From: Lethocerus indicus
Lineage: Eukaryota > Arthropoda > Insecta > Hemiptera > Belostomatidae
Reading direction: 5' to 3'
DNA length: 64,000 nt
Assembly: GCA_019843655.1 (NCBI GenBank)
Contig: JACDQD010000004.1
Coordinates: forward strand, 29,833,872-29,897,871
Within the stretch, counting starts at the first letter, position 1. Every line of letters starts with the position of its first letter. Under the pieces are notes generated by a model, which saw only the letters and a program-made list of their open reading frames with translations, did no database searches and was not told the DNA's origin. This document shows positions 24,180 through 35,940 of this stretch, one piece after another. The translations under genes and the position numbers were made by a program.

Positions 24180-27100
24180 AACAAAGAGAGGAGGGACCGA
24201 GTGAGATGCGTATCGCTCCAGAAGCAGCCACCGCGCTCACCCGCGGTCTTAATCACATATATTCCATACATTTCTTCTATCTCCATCTCCTTTGCATTGT
24301 TAAATAAATATTTTCTGTCTTGTCGGCCGTCGTGTCGGCTTAGATCAACTTGTTAAGATAAATATTTCGGAAACACGCTCTCCCTTTTGTTTTATTAATG
24401 TTAATATTAAAATTGTTAACCACAAGTGTTTGGAACAGCATCACTCTTGAGACCTTCCGTAATTTCGCTTAGTCCCCTTCTACTCATAGATGATGCCATT
24501 CATTTCAGCAGTTAAGTATTTGTAAAAATGTCCTAGTTGTCCTGGTTCCAATCATTAGATAGTGGGGATCTAGTATTAATTAAATTCTCTAATACTGGTA
24601 ACATCAACTACTTGGTCTGGTTAGGTCACGCTTTAACATAATGTTAAATATTTTTTAGCTATTTTAGGGTATTTATTCTTAAAAAAAAATAAGAAGATTC
24701 TCTTAAGATTAATTCTTAAGAAGATTATCGTATTGTAATATCATTCACAGAAATATCGCCCAATTGTTTAACGGCGTATTATCTGGCTGCATGTTATTTC
24801 CAACAACCGTCTAAATTCATAATCCCGACTAACGGCAGTTATCTATCTGTCACCGTTCCCGCCAATACCGATAACGATATTTCATTTTTCAATCAGGCCT
24901 GAGTGTTCCTGTTTGAAGTGCGCCCCATTTATCGATAAATAGTACGACGATACCGACGGCGACTTGATTGCGTACGAAACCGACGCGTTGTTGGATATCT
25001 TGAATTGTCAACCATTCGACAATAAATAGATATTATCATTTCCAAGATATCGACAGTAACCAATTTTTTTTTTCGAACGACGCCTCCACTGAGAGATAGT
25101 TTGCCGGCCGCCATCTGGATTTTATATTAAAATGCACCCTCCGTTTCAATATTGAACTACGCCCGAGGATTGTACAATATTGATATTTCTTCGTGGGGAC
25201 TTTCAAATACACCACACTAATGGGAATTACGTCGTAATTGTTAATAATTATTACGTTTCTCTTAGGTTATTTGAAATGAGGAAATTTCATTCTTTAGGAT
25301 GTTTCGGGGCCAAAATTTTGGTATAACAATAATATGACATTATAAAATAGTTTTAAAACTATCAACTATCAATAATGACGTCTTTCCTGGCATTTCAGCA
25401 AATCATATCTAATTGCCTTCACCAGCAGGTGGTTTCCCATGATTATATGGCAACGTAATTCTAACTGTTTCCGGATTCTTACTTCAACGTCCGCATTTAT
25501 TTTTCGCGAATAAAGACGACAGATCGAAGTACGTATAAGTAATTCCGTTTAATTAATTGAAAAGGCATATCTGCCGGGCGGGGCAGGTGGTTGGGCTGAG
25601 GAAAGGCGGGCGTCTCGGCGATGAGGTGCCGATTATTCATTAGCGGTTCTGGTTATGGGGCGATACAGGGCCCGGCTACATCTGTAAAATTCAGCCGTCC
25701 AATTAAAGAGGATCGCCTCCGCGTCGCCTCAAGCCCAGCGACCGCGTCTCCCTTCCGAGAACTACCGGCGCCCACAGGGCAGCGACTGGTTCCCCGGCCG
25801 GGGAAACGATCGGGCAACGGGAAGATTATAGAAAGGCTGCGGGTCGTTACCGAGAGATTTATTACCGATAATATAGAATTTAATTTACCGAGACACAACG
25901 GCGGGTCGGAATAAAAAAAAAATAAAACAAAATGAAAGCGCCAAACATCAACCCTCATAAGTAGAAATACATTACTACACACGCCTCACGGCTAAGCTGA
26001 AGCCTGTAGGCGAATGCTTAGGAAGGGCCATGCAGAATTGAATAAATCGCTATAATATTTTATTTGAACAATTTTGAGGTTTGCTATCCTGAGGTTCATT
26101 TACAGTTTCCTGTCAAATTGTAACGTTTTATTCCGTGCATTTTATTCTAACGAATATCTAACAATAGTAATCGTTTGAATGAAGTTGCGAATTGTTTGTC
26201 GTTTGGTCGGATTTGGCCAGGCTTACAGATAGGAGGCTAGAGCTACATAACGACGTCAGGGTAAAGAATTGGGCTGATATCATGCGGTAGCTCCGAATGG
26301 GCTTTATTTTGCATAAGTCCCAGCGGCCCAGGCTTGAGGATGATCCGGGGCCGGTCGAGTGGTATCCTCCCGAAGGTGTCGCCACCCGATTTGCCTTTAT
26401 ATGTAAATGACATTTAATAACCCGGCGGGCGAGTACCGCGGAGTAGATCCTTCTGGGCCGGTGTATTTACCATAAGGAAGCGATGTTGTAAATATTAACA
26501 AGATGGTTTCTGAATTTCTTCTCGGCCGCCAATACATAATACGCACCTGAGGCCCCTAGCCTGGATATTAGGCAGATCCTACTCGGAGAGCGGGGAAAGC
26601 CCCCGGACCCGGGGCCCTTTCACGAATAATGAATAGAAATGGCCTAATTCTCGGGGCAATATGAATAACTCTCGAGCTCCATACATCAAGATGAAGCTCT
26701 CTCATTCTCACACTCGCCCGCTCAGAAATGTATTATCCCCCGGCGATATATGTGTCGAATTTATATGCCGGAGTCCGCCAATTTTTAAAATTATAATTTT
26801 TGGAACTTCTCGGGGGTCGACTTAAAACGGGCGGCAGAAAAGTTTGTGGATCGCGGCGTTGTTGAGAAAGTTCCATTTCCCGAACATTATATCCCTCACT
26901 GAGAAAAATTTAGGCGGTACAATAAAAAAGTAATGAAAAATCTACGTAGAAAACCAGGGCTTATGCTATAAGAAAACGCTCTTCAAATATAGCGAGATGT
27001 AATATCCAGAGTTTCAATTACGATTCTCTTTTTTTATGCCATCTACTTCATATCTTTGGTGATAATTTAAACGCACCAAAGTTTATCTTTAATTAGTCAA

Positions 27101-28849
27101 TTAGGTTTGTTAACTAATTCTGGTCCATTTATATAATTGTTTGCCCTTTAAAGGTGAGATCCTTCAAAATCGAGTCGCTGTTACGGGCCGCAGACAGCGA
27201 GCTCCCCTCATAAACGAATGCAAGCTGTAAGTCGGCCCCTAGGGGTGGAAGGGTGATGGGAGGGGGAGGATATAAACGGCAAGAGATTATAAGCTTATTG
27301 GCAAGGGGGCTCTGTGACTTCGGCTCACCCCCGCGATAATATCGCCGCCACGAGCAGATTGATATAATGATGAATAAAACATGGATTATACACATAATAC
27401 TGCGGCTATTATGGGGGAGGGGGTTGGCCAGGGCTCGGCGCAGAGGGGTGAGTTTGCGCCCCCACTCAGTAGCCATGGAGATCCCCTCGCCACAGCCTCC
27501 ATATAATTGGAACCATTCCAGATTGACTCTTTCCACTTAAAGTGCAAGTATCGGTAGCTCTACTGACGAAAGGGAAGAATTAAACAATATTGAACATTGA
27601 AATCTCGCAATTTACAATATGTTCTTGGTTAGCTGACTTCTGCAGTCAGATCGATATTCATCCCGCCTTTTACATATTCTACATCTCGTGTTCTGAATAA
27701 TAAGTAGTTTTGAACTAATTTTATAATCATTCATTTGTAGTTATTTAGGGTACCTTTTTGGAGGTACCCTCAACTCTGTCCATCTTCACTAGCTGTGTTC
27801 ACTAGCTAGACCTGTTTTAATTTTTCGCCATTTTCTTAAGGCTGAGAGACAACGTCTCTAACAGGCAGTGAAGATCTTCTTTTTTTCCATCCCACAGGTG
27901 ACTCTCTGAGAAGCAGAAAGCATCGGCGTTATTTATTTAGGTTCTCGGAAGGGAGCTAGATGCGACCGCACAAACATCTGTGTGAAAAGACAATACAAAC
28001 ACCGCTATCTTAACAGTTATTGCCTTTATAAAAGTCCTATGTTTTGCCTACGAAGGGCATTATCGGTTTTGTTATTCGCAAATTAAGTGGCTTACATCGG
28101 ACAGGAGAGTGGTGACCCTGAATTGGATTTACAGTCCACTTTGTAAATTGTTCGGATTTCTGCCGCTTTTCCTTCGGCATTTGACATTTGTAGAACCAAT
28201 TAGCGTTGGCTGGCCGGAGCGGTGATGGCAACAGTTTTCTCACGGTGTTGGTGGCCACCCCGATACTACGGACTTCTCTTTATTCCAAGCAGGGTCTTTT
28301 GTTCTTTGACGAGAGAAAAAGCTTCGGGGCTGGGGAAAATAAGACACCGGCCGACTGAATTTTAAAAACCTCCGATGTCTCCGCGAAAAGCTAACGAGGT
28401 AGAGCGATCGTTTAAATTGGAAATAAGTTCTGGAAATAAGAGATCCACGAATAGGCGAATAGAGGAACAGAGATTGAGTCTTACAACACCCCCTCGCCCC
28501 TTCACAAGCTTTCATATCGCAAGAGTTTCTCGATCCGTTTGGCCAATTTTTGTTCAGAAATTATTCTGCAGAAAAGAAAATATATATATTATCTGATACC
28601 TTTGTGTACATTTGCACATTAATTTGAAGCCATTATTTACCTTTCTATTCATAAACTCTAGCAACTCTAAACTGAAACTGTATCAGTAAATCTTATCGGG
28701 TGAACCTTTCATCGTCTAGGAACTTGGAACATGAATTCTATTGAGTGGATCGTGAGGAGACAGGGCAGGGGATGGGCCAGGTTGGCAATGGGCCGAGAGG
28801 ACAGGAAACGATGGTACGGGAGAAGCCAGAAAAAGAGATCCGTGAAATA
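24180..28849. other. No gene supported
   Basis: AT-rich DNA with CpG-rich patches at about 25560-25900, 26340-26660 and 27230-27480. Small hairpin at 27747-27770. Frames such as 25621-25914 (+) and 25653-25982 (-) overlap each other in a GC-rich island and look like chance openings. Confidence 0.3.
27747..27770. repeat. Hairpin AGGGTACC/GGTACCCT plus nearby direct repeat
   Basis: Exact 8-bp arms around an 8-bp loop. A direct repeat of TTCACTAGCT follows at 27785-27794 and 27799-27808. No function is assigned. Confidence 0.6.
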
Positions 28850-29412
28850 AGAACAAGAAAAACAAACTTTATTTCAATACGTGTATACAATACATAATAC
28901 ATAACAATTATATATATATATATTTTCTACGGGGAGGCACCGTTTAATATTATTTATTTCCTGTGTGTTTAACATGCCGAACTTGCAGGGGTTGGATCCA
29001 TGGTACTCCACTAACCCTGTTCGTATGTTTTCTTTTATTTACTGTACAATCAACCTAGTTAGAATTTCAGAATGTTTTTTATTTGGGAGAACGCTTCGGC
29101 GAGCGGGGGAATCGATAAAACACATAGTCGCGAACAACTATTCACAATACTAAGCACGGTACTGCGTATATGTATGCCGAGTGTAAAATGTGCGCATTTT
29201 GGTAATCGTACGCTGGCACACATCTACTTAAAAGTGACGGCTAGAACGAATCGGCTTAGGGAGGGGTGGCCGGGCCGATAGCCGGCGATAAAACCCCAGT
29301 GTGAGATTGTGTGTAACAGTCCGAGATATCGGATCAGTTACGAAAGCAATAAGCCAGAAGTGTAAATGATAGTAACGCGAGGGCGGGGGCGGGGGGGGGC
29401 GGCACACGACCC
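28850..29412 (-). other. Putative 3' UTR of a minus-strand gene
   Basis: On the minus strand this runs from the stop of the candidate exon at 29413-29527 to a poly(A) signal at 28873-28868. The signal is followed by a U-rich element (GTTTGTTTTTCTTGTTC). The signal itself looks well formed; the link to the exon is inferred. Confidence 0.3.
28868..28873 (-). terminator. Poly(A) signal AATAAA, minus strand
   Basis: AATAAAG is followed directly downstream on the minus strand by a GU/U-rich tract. This is one of the cleanest polyadenylation contexts in the window. Confidence 0.4.
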
Positions 29413-29527
29413 CTAGGGTGTTATATCTAAATAGGGCACGGTAGATTGGGCACGGGCACGGGCACGGGGTACACGCGGCCCCTCCTCCATCATCACCCAC
29501 CCGTCTGACACTCGGTTCCACTTATTA
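29413..29527 (-). CDS. Candidate terminal coding exon, minus strand
   Basis: Reading leftwards from a 3' splice-like site (GTTCTCTCAG at about 29537-29528), 37 codons run to a TAG at 29415-29413. The peptide begins NKWNRVSDGW, has Met-Met-Glu-Glu-Gly, an Arg-Ala repeat made by a GGGCAC repeat, and ends Leu-Asp-Ile-Thr-Pro. The frame is open 16 more codons upstream of the acceptor, so splicing is not required by the frame. A good poly(A) signal lies about 540 bp downstream. No family is recognised and no upstream exon was found, so this may be chance. Confidence 0.25.
29448..29468. repeat. (GGGCAC)n short tandem repeat
   Basis: Three and a half GGGCAC units. It underlies the Arg-Ala repeat of the candidate minus-strand exon. 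Confidence 0.7.
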
Positions 29528-29539
29528 CTGAGAGAACTC

Positions 29540-32500
29540 TGTCTAAAATATCGCCGAAATAACCCCAAACTCTTTCAATTGGGATCCACCTCTCCGTTTA
29601 CCGACTGCGATAATTTAAAACGCGAAATTGCCGCAGACCGCCACTGAAAGCCATTAAAAATCCGATACTGGCCGGCGGCCGACTGAATCTCGCGATATTT
29701 CATCCAGGTACACAGCCCCCAATGAACTGGGCTAGACGCCACTACGTCAACTCGACGAAAATTATTACCATTAATTGCATTTTCTATCTCTCTATCGTCC
29801 TGAAACTGAGGTTTATGTTAAATACCTTATTTATAGGTAAACAAACTGCATTTGTACCGTGCTATACAATTTAAATTAACGACTTAAAAACTGTTACGCG
29901 ATCTGGAAACAGAATTATTTTGGGGAATTAGCGTAAATAGAAATAGCGCGAATAATCAATTTCCAACGAGAACACCTCAGTTTCTCCTTTTATTTTCAGT
30001 AAGATTTGGATAACCTTTTTCGTATCGTAAAGCAAGAAAACATACGAAAAATCAAATTTTAAAACTGTTTCCAGTTCAATGCACATAACACGTGTAGCTC
30101 CATTGTACTTACACAGTTACTATCTTACGCTTCATAATACTTCTGACGCGTAATTAATTATTAACATTTTATTACGCATAAAATAGTAATATATTACATC
30201 TTGTTCAATAATGAACTTCGTGTATAGTTGTGGCTTAATCGAAACACTGCATAAACACAGTTGTTCTATTTTTATATACATCTACGGACAGTGGATTAAC
30301 TCCAAGTGATTCGTTCACCTCGAAATATATATTTCGGAAAGAGTGGGCTAATTTTGCCGGTGAACGAGACGGGTAAGCGAGTCGGTTTCGGCGGGTTAAT
30401 TTTATGTCCGGTTTGGCCTCGGAAGCGGGGACCATCGGGGGGCGCTCGACCCGTTTAATAACGTAATGCCGGCTAATACATGAATACGAATCGCTTGTTT
30501 TCATTGTAAACAGGGCCAGCTTTCTAAAATTCGTTAACAGCCCACAACATCCACACCTGTCGAGAAGGAAACGACAACTTTAAGGCCTCGAAAATATATT
30601 CAAAGCCCTAAAAGTCCTCCGGGCCCCCGGCCTCAGTGTAACTCAGTACAGAAGTCGACTTTATTGTCGTCAACAGTCAATAATCCAGTTCCTTAAAGGA
30701 GGGGAAGAAACATTCCTTACAAACGTTTCATCGGACGAATAACATTTCGAATTTATAGGCCCTACTATGCATTCGAGCGTAATATTTTCAGCGTACCCAA
30801 TTTTAAATTCGCATCGTGATATAATAATATAATAAAGTATTATGTTTATTCTTCCTTAACTTATTAGTTCCAAGGGAGGAGTCATTATGCTTTATATATG
30901 TCAAGTGCCGAAGAAGTATTTTGTCAGCACTGTTACTGCGAGCGGTCAAGCCTAAGACAAATGAAAAACAAAGGGAAAATAGCCCCAAAGTCATTCAGTT
31001 TCATTTCAATTTCATTCGGGTGCTTTAATTACGGTGTTGAATATAATCGAGTCATCCGATTGAGCTTCGAATGACAGGCAGTTCAACGAAATAGGACTGC
31101 TAAGATAAAAAAAAATGAGAATTACGAAGAGATAAAAGATGCGGGATTGAGAACGAGGGCGGAATTGAGGGTAACGCAATTGCGAGGGAACGCTGGGAAG
31201 AGTCGGGGAAAGAAGAGGACTTTGTTCTCAGGAAAACCCAATTTTCCCAAATCGCGGAAACCAATTTCAGCGCTCGGCTGGCGCTTTTTTCCCGCCACTT
31301 TTTTCTCCTAGCCATTCGAAAGGAAATATAACTCGACTCGAAATTGAAGCTAAAATTTCTACGGAATCCTCCCCCCTCCGTCTGTACAGTTTTACTGTGG
31401 TGGAAGGGCGGGTCGAGTGAGTGGTTGGTAACTCCGCAATCCGAGCTACGCCGGATATTTCATTCGATACGGCACCGGCCTTAAGACGATTCTCCGAGAA
31501 CAGGAAATTACCCGTTTTACCTCCCTGGAGGAAATACAATTTTGGAAATGCGGGCGAACCGTCCCCGCTCCAGCCACCGCCACCCCTTCAACCCCTTCCA
31601 ACCCCCACGACCGCCCGGTTATATTTCCTGCAACCGGACACTGCCTAAAATCTGAATTGAGAAAAGTAACATAACAGCCCTCCGTACTTCCCGATGCCCG
31701 CGAACCGAATACCGGCGGTTCGAGCGTTTATGAATAATGTATTAATCCCTTCGAAATTACTAACATAATCGTCAATAATGCGGGATTGCTAATTGGGTAC
31801 GATTGACGTCGTCATGTGGGTACTTTAGGAAAATAAGCGGAACGGCAGGTGTCATTCTGGAATGTGTGCCAACGCGGCCCCGATAAAAACAAAACTAATA
31901 AATAAAAAAATTGTAACGTTCGTATAACTCGAATTAAATCGTAGAATAAATTATCCGCGAGGTGAAAAAAAACCGAAATATTTTTTCCCGGTGCCCCGAT
32001 GTCCGCCCTGGAAATATCGGGACAATAGGGACAAGTTTAAGACTCAGTAAGTGGGACTTCTCCTTCGCCTTAAGTAATAAGGTAAATTAAGTTGTATATT
32101 ATTAAACCGACTGTGGGCGGAGGAGGGAGGTCGGGCCCGCTCTGAAAGGTTGAGAATGTCTTCTCATTAAGTAAATTGGTCGCGCTTAAGCTAATCCAAA
32201 TGGGAGAGCGACACTTGGGCCTTTAATCAGCTGCCAAGAGGCTCACTTTAACTAATTGACTAGTAAATTAGCTTCAAAAAACTAAAGTAGTCTAGCGCCT
32301 CCATAGAAAGAGCCCGGGCCGGCCCCCAGACCCAACAACATCCCGTACTAACTCACCCGGTTAACATAAGTGCTATCTGGCTAAAAAGGAACGCCTCTCA
32401 ACCATGCACACCTGTTAACTGTAATATGGATGGCGAAAATGACGCCTTCTTGTTTTCTTCTTAGAAGCATCAAAAATGGATAACCATAAATGTTCCTCTA

Positions 32501-33608
32501 CCGCATTACATGGCTGTTTACATTTTCCCCTGTTAAATTGTTTCATATATGTTGTATATGATGGCGAACATACTTCCGGAAATTTGACGATACAGTAGTA
32601 TTGTTGTTTGTAAACTTTATTAAAGCATTTGACTTACATAAGTACGGTTCATTATAAATTTCTTTGCAAAAAGTTAGAAATTAATCCAGGGTTCCATTTT
32701 TCTCAGTATCATATACATATAAACAAGAATTGTGTAACAATTATATAAGTATAAATGTTTCTCCAGGCCCGAGCCGGATTATATGTAATTATTATATTAA
32801 AAGCAGCATTAATGTTTTCAAATCCGATTCATTTGCTGGAATTCTACTTTATTGGGGATAATATATAATTCCATATACATAACAACATAATTACAATGTA
32901 AAACTATGCAAAATGACAATATATCTGTTGGAGTGCGAGAGTTTGGAATATCACAAGCCTCCTGTCTCCATGCTGTTTTGCAGTAACTATGCAGTGACAG
33001 CTCAGACCGTTTCACACACAGGAGCCCATCAGATCTTCTTGTCTTATCAGCGTTTCGAGACCGAGATTGAATTAGAACAGGATAATTATCAATTTCAGTT
33101 TCTGGAGGTAGAGTGTAGGCGACGGTTAGTGATTTGGCAGGGACAAGGGCTGGGGCCGGTGAAACTGAAGCCGACCGTGCGTCAAATCTACATCCGGAGA
33201 TCTGGGCGGTCCGAATCAATAGCGGCGGAGAGGGCGCTCGATTTGAGGCAAATGGTCTCTGTTTATTGTAAAACGGTCCGGAACTATATCCGGGACCACC
33301 GGAGCCCCGGCGTATTACACCCGATACCCATCGTATGACTGCCCACCCGACAAACCTGCACCTCTGTCCTCCCTGCGCCCATTTTCAACTGCATTTCACG
33401 CTCACCCGATTTCCACTACAAATCGTTTTACGATCTACATCCTCAAACTATTTCCACAACTCTGGACCCAACAGTCGGCCACGATCTATCTATGCCGCTT
33501 CTATCCGTCAATTGGATTCAGATTGAATTTCCCCGCGTAGACTGTTTAACGCAGAATTGATTAATGCATATTTAGAATACACCAGAAATCAGTTTAACAG
33601 GGGTTGGA
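29540..33608. other. No gene supported
   Basis: AT-rich DNA with CpG-bearing islands (about 30340-30480, 31540-31640, 32100-32340 and 33100-33330). Overlapping frames on both strands at 32818-33219 (-) and 32913-33338 (+) cannot both be real, and neither has a recognisable domain. Confidence 0.3.
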
Positions 33609-33904
33609 ATACCGTATATTTCGTGTGTGTCTGTCTCCTCTCGCCGGTTTCGTCTTTTGCCAGACCGGTTTCGGCTGCTCGCCATCTTCAGTAGCGGTGT
33701 AGGTCACTTTTGGCACTTTGGATGTTTTTCTGGCATCCTTACTGCACTTATACTGTGGTGGTTGTCCGTTTTCCCCAAAAACACAACAACAAAACCCATA
33801 TATATATAAACACCGCTACTGAAGATGGTGAGCAGCTGAAACCGGTCTAGCAAAACCTGCCAAACCAGCGAGAGGAAACAGAAACACACGAAAACTACGG
33901 TATA
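33609..33904. mobile_element. Foldback (MITE-like) element, copy 2
   Basis: The left arm starts ATACCGTA and continues through CTCCTCTCGCC, ACCGGTTTCGGCTGCTCG and CATCTTCAGTAGCGGTGT. The right arm (about 33809-33904) is the inverted complement ending TACGGTAT. The loop shares CACTTTGGATGTTTTTC with copy 1, then diverges into AC- and TA-rich sequence. The open frames across it are shadows of the repeat. Confidence 0.75.
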
Positions 33905-35032
33905 TAAGAAATCATAGAATGCTTACTTTGATCAACGCCAACAATATATTTTCGATCTGCAATTTAGTATAAATCAATCCAATACTCAATAATGTTGGCT
34001 TAATGGGGCAAGAATGTTTTTACTACCCTGGGCACGAATCGGTATCTCACCGGTAACCGGTCATCTCTGAACTAATCTCTGTTTTAATTCTCCGAATGTT
34101 CTTTTAATACGTTAAAAAGGATAATCTCTTTTTCGTCCGACCATTTGGTACCCTGCCAAGACGGCCCACTTAAAATTGGAACTCATGAGACTACCGTTCA
34201 ACCGACTGCACTTAAAAAAAAATTCCCGGTCAAAAACATTCGTTGCATTATTGGCAGGTTCGGGCAATAACTTTAACTACTCGAATAATATTGCTACGTA
34301 TATCGTTGAACTCTAATTATAGTGGGGACAGTGAAGCCGCTCCTATCGCTCAATGCGATTATAAGCACAGAAATAGTTACGATAGATTGACAAGAGTAAG
34401 TCGCGCTAAAACATTACCGTAAATTGTAGAAAATTAATTTTAAGAAAACAACTTATTGCAGTTGTTTTATCAAAAATGAAATAAGTTTAGGAACTGCTAT
34501 CATGTCTCAGTTCAATCAAAGGCAAATATATATCTTCCTTAAATCCAAATTTACTCATTTCTTTCTTATTACATATCCATTGCAATAAAAACTATTATTA
34601 TAAAAATGGAAGAATAGTACTAACATTATATACTATTACGCCAATTGTTACTACGCCTGTTTGGAAATAGTGACTTTTAATTATTTCTAACAATACTTCA
34701 TATTTTCAATTTATTCTGCCAATTAAATTCTAAATGTGGGAGCACCCAATTCTGCACAAGAATAAATATTGGGCCGTATAATTACCTCGCTGAAAAAGAA
34801 AATTGTTTATTACTTTTGTATTGTCCCTAGGCGGAGAAAAATAACCAATCCCACGGACGGCGGTGAACACCATTGTCCGATTTGGGGTTGGTACGGGGGC
34901 GGTCGCGTCCATCAACCCCACCCCCGCCGCGCCCCTAAAGTGGGGGCCGCGGGGTGCTCCCGCCGGGGGATTAATACCGGCGGCCCACCCTCCGATCGAC
35001 GGCCCGAGCCTATTAAAAACCATAAAACCTCC
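33905..35032. other. No gene supported; ends in a CpG-rich island
   Basis: AT-rich to about 34840, then a strongly GC-rich island (34855-35010) with overlapping open frames on both strands. The island leads into regulatory duplicate B1. Confidence 0.3.
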
Positions 35033-35153
35033 TGTGACAAATGTGAGTAAATCAAACTAACTCGTTTGGCCGCTTCCCACGCCGACAAAGGTTCGACATG
35101 ATTGATGAGAGAGCATTAATTGGACGAGGTCGGAGTGAGAAAGCCAAATATAA
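35033..35153. promoter_or_regulatory. Duplicated CNE-like element, copy B1
   Basis: Ordered matches to 35831-35940: TGTGACAAATGTGA, then TTCCCACGC, ATGATTGATGA, TTAATTG, CGAGGTCGG, GTGAGAAA and CAAATA, with similar spacing. The shared order over about 110 bp shows common origin. No coding frame runs through it, so a regulatory role is inferred. Confidence 0.6.
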
Positions 35154-35830
35154 CCGGTCCGCCGAATCGCCATCTAGCTGTTGGCGAAAATTCGTTTCGA
35201 CTATTGTGAACATTACATATAAATGTTTAGAGCCGAGCTTATAGCTAAAGCGAAAAATATTATATTTACATATATATATATCAATATATTTTAATACTAT
35301 TATCAGAAAATTATTGGGATTGAGCAGGCTCAGTATTTAATTTTTTCGATACATCTATGATTAGCAATAGTCTAAATATTTCTCCATAGTACAAGTAGAA
35401 AAAGACTACTTCACGCAATAAAAATCTAATTATTTTTTGGCCGATAAAAAAACTGCCTAATTATTGCCTGAATATTCTGAAAGAAGTAAGCTACAATATT
35501 AATATATTAAAAGCCTCCTCGAAGGCATTGAGTACCAGCATTTTTGCAACCTGCTGACTCCATGCGCTGATTTTGTTTTCCCAGCCTGGACCGGTTTCGG
35601 ATTATTAAGGCACGTCGATGAAATATCCTGTAATAACTAATATCATAAGGAAAGCCGTAAGAATGATGATGATAGAACGTTATCCCAGTTGCATTTCGAC
35701 AGAATTTACATCATAATGAAAATAGTAAGACGCGGTTTTTAATTATATTCTCTTTAGTTTCATTAGTCGGCCCTTTAATTAGCGGCCGACGATCGGGGGT
35801 AGAGGGACTACTTAAATCCCCAATAGCCGA

Positions 35831-35940
35831 TGTGACAAATGTGATTAAACATTCCGTTTCCCACGCGAGCGGTGAAATCTCTATCGATGATTGATGATAG
35901 TTTTAATTGTCTCGAGGTCGGCTGTGAGAAAAACAAATAA
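35831..35940. promoter_or_regulatory. Duplicated CNE-like element, copy B2
   Basis: Diverged duplicate of 35033-35153, about 800 bp away in the same orientation. The blocks TGTGACAAATGTGATTAAA, TTTCCCACGC, GATGATTGATGA, TTTTAATTG, CGAGGTCGG and TGTGAGAAA are kept while the spacers changed. Selective retention of blocks is what conserved enhancers show. Confidence 0.6.

Noticed and set aside
24092..24307. Glu-Arg repeat frames over the GA microsatellite
   Set aside because: Simple-sequence artefact.
32818..33338. Overlapping 133- and 141-codon frames on opposite strands
   Set aside because: They shadow each other and neither has domain or codon evidence.
15795..33809. Two similar short + frames (15795-15980 and 33627-33809) that look like a protein family
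   Set aside because: Their similarity is explained by the shared foldback element; both lie inside its arms.
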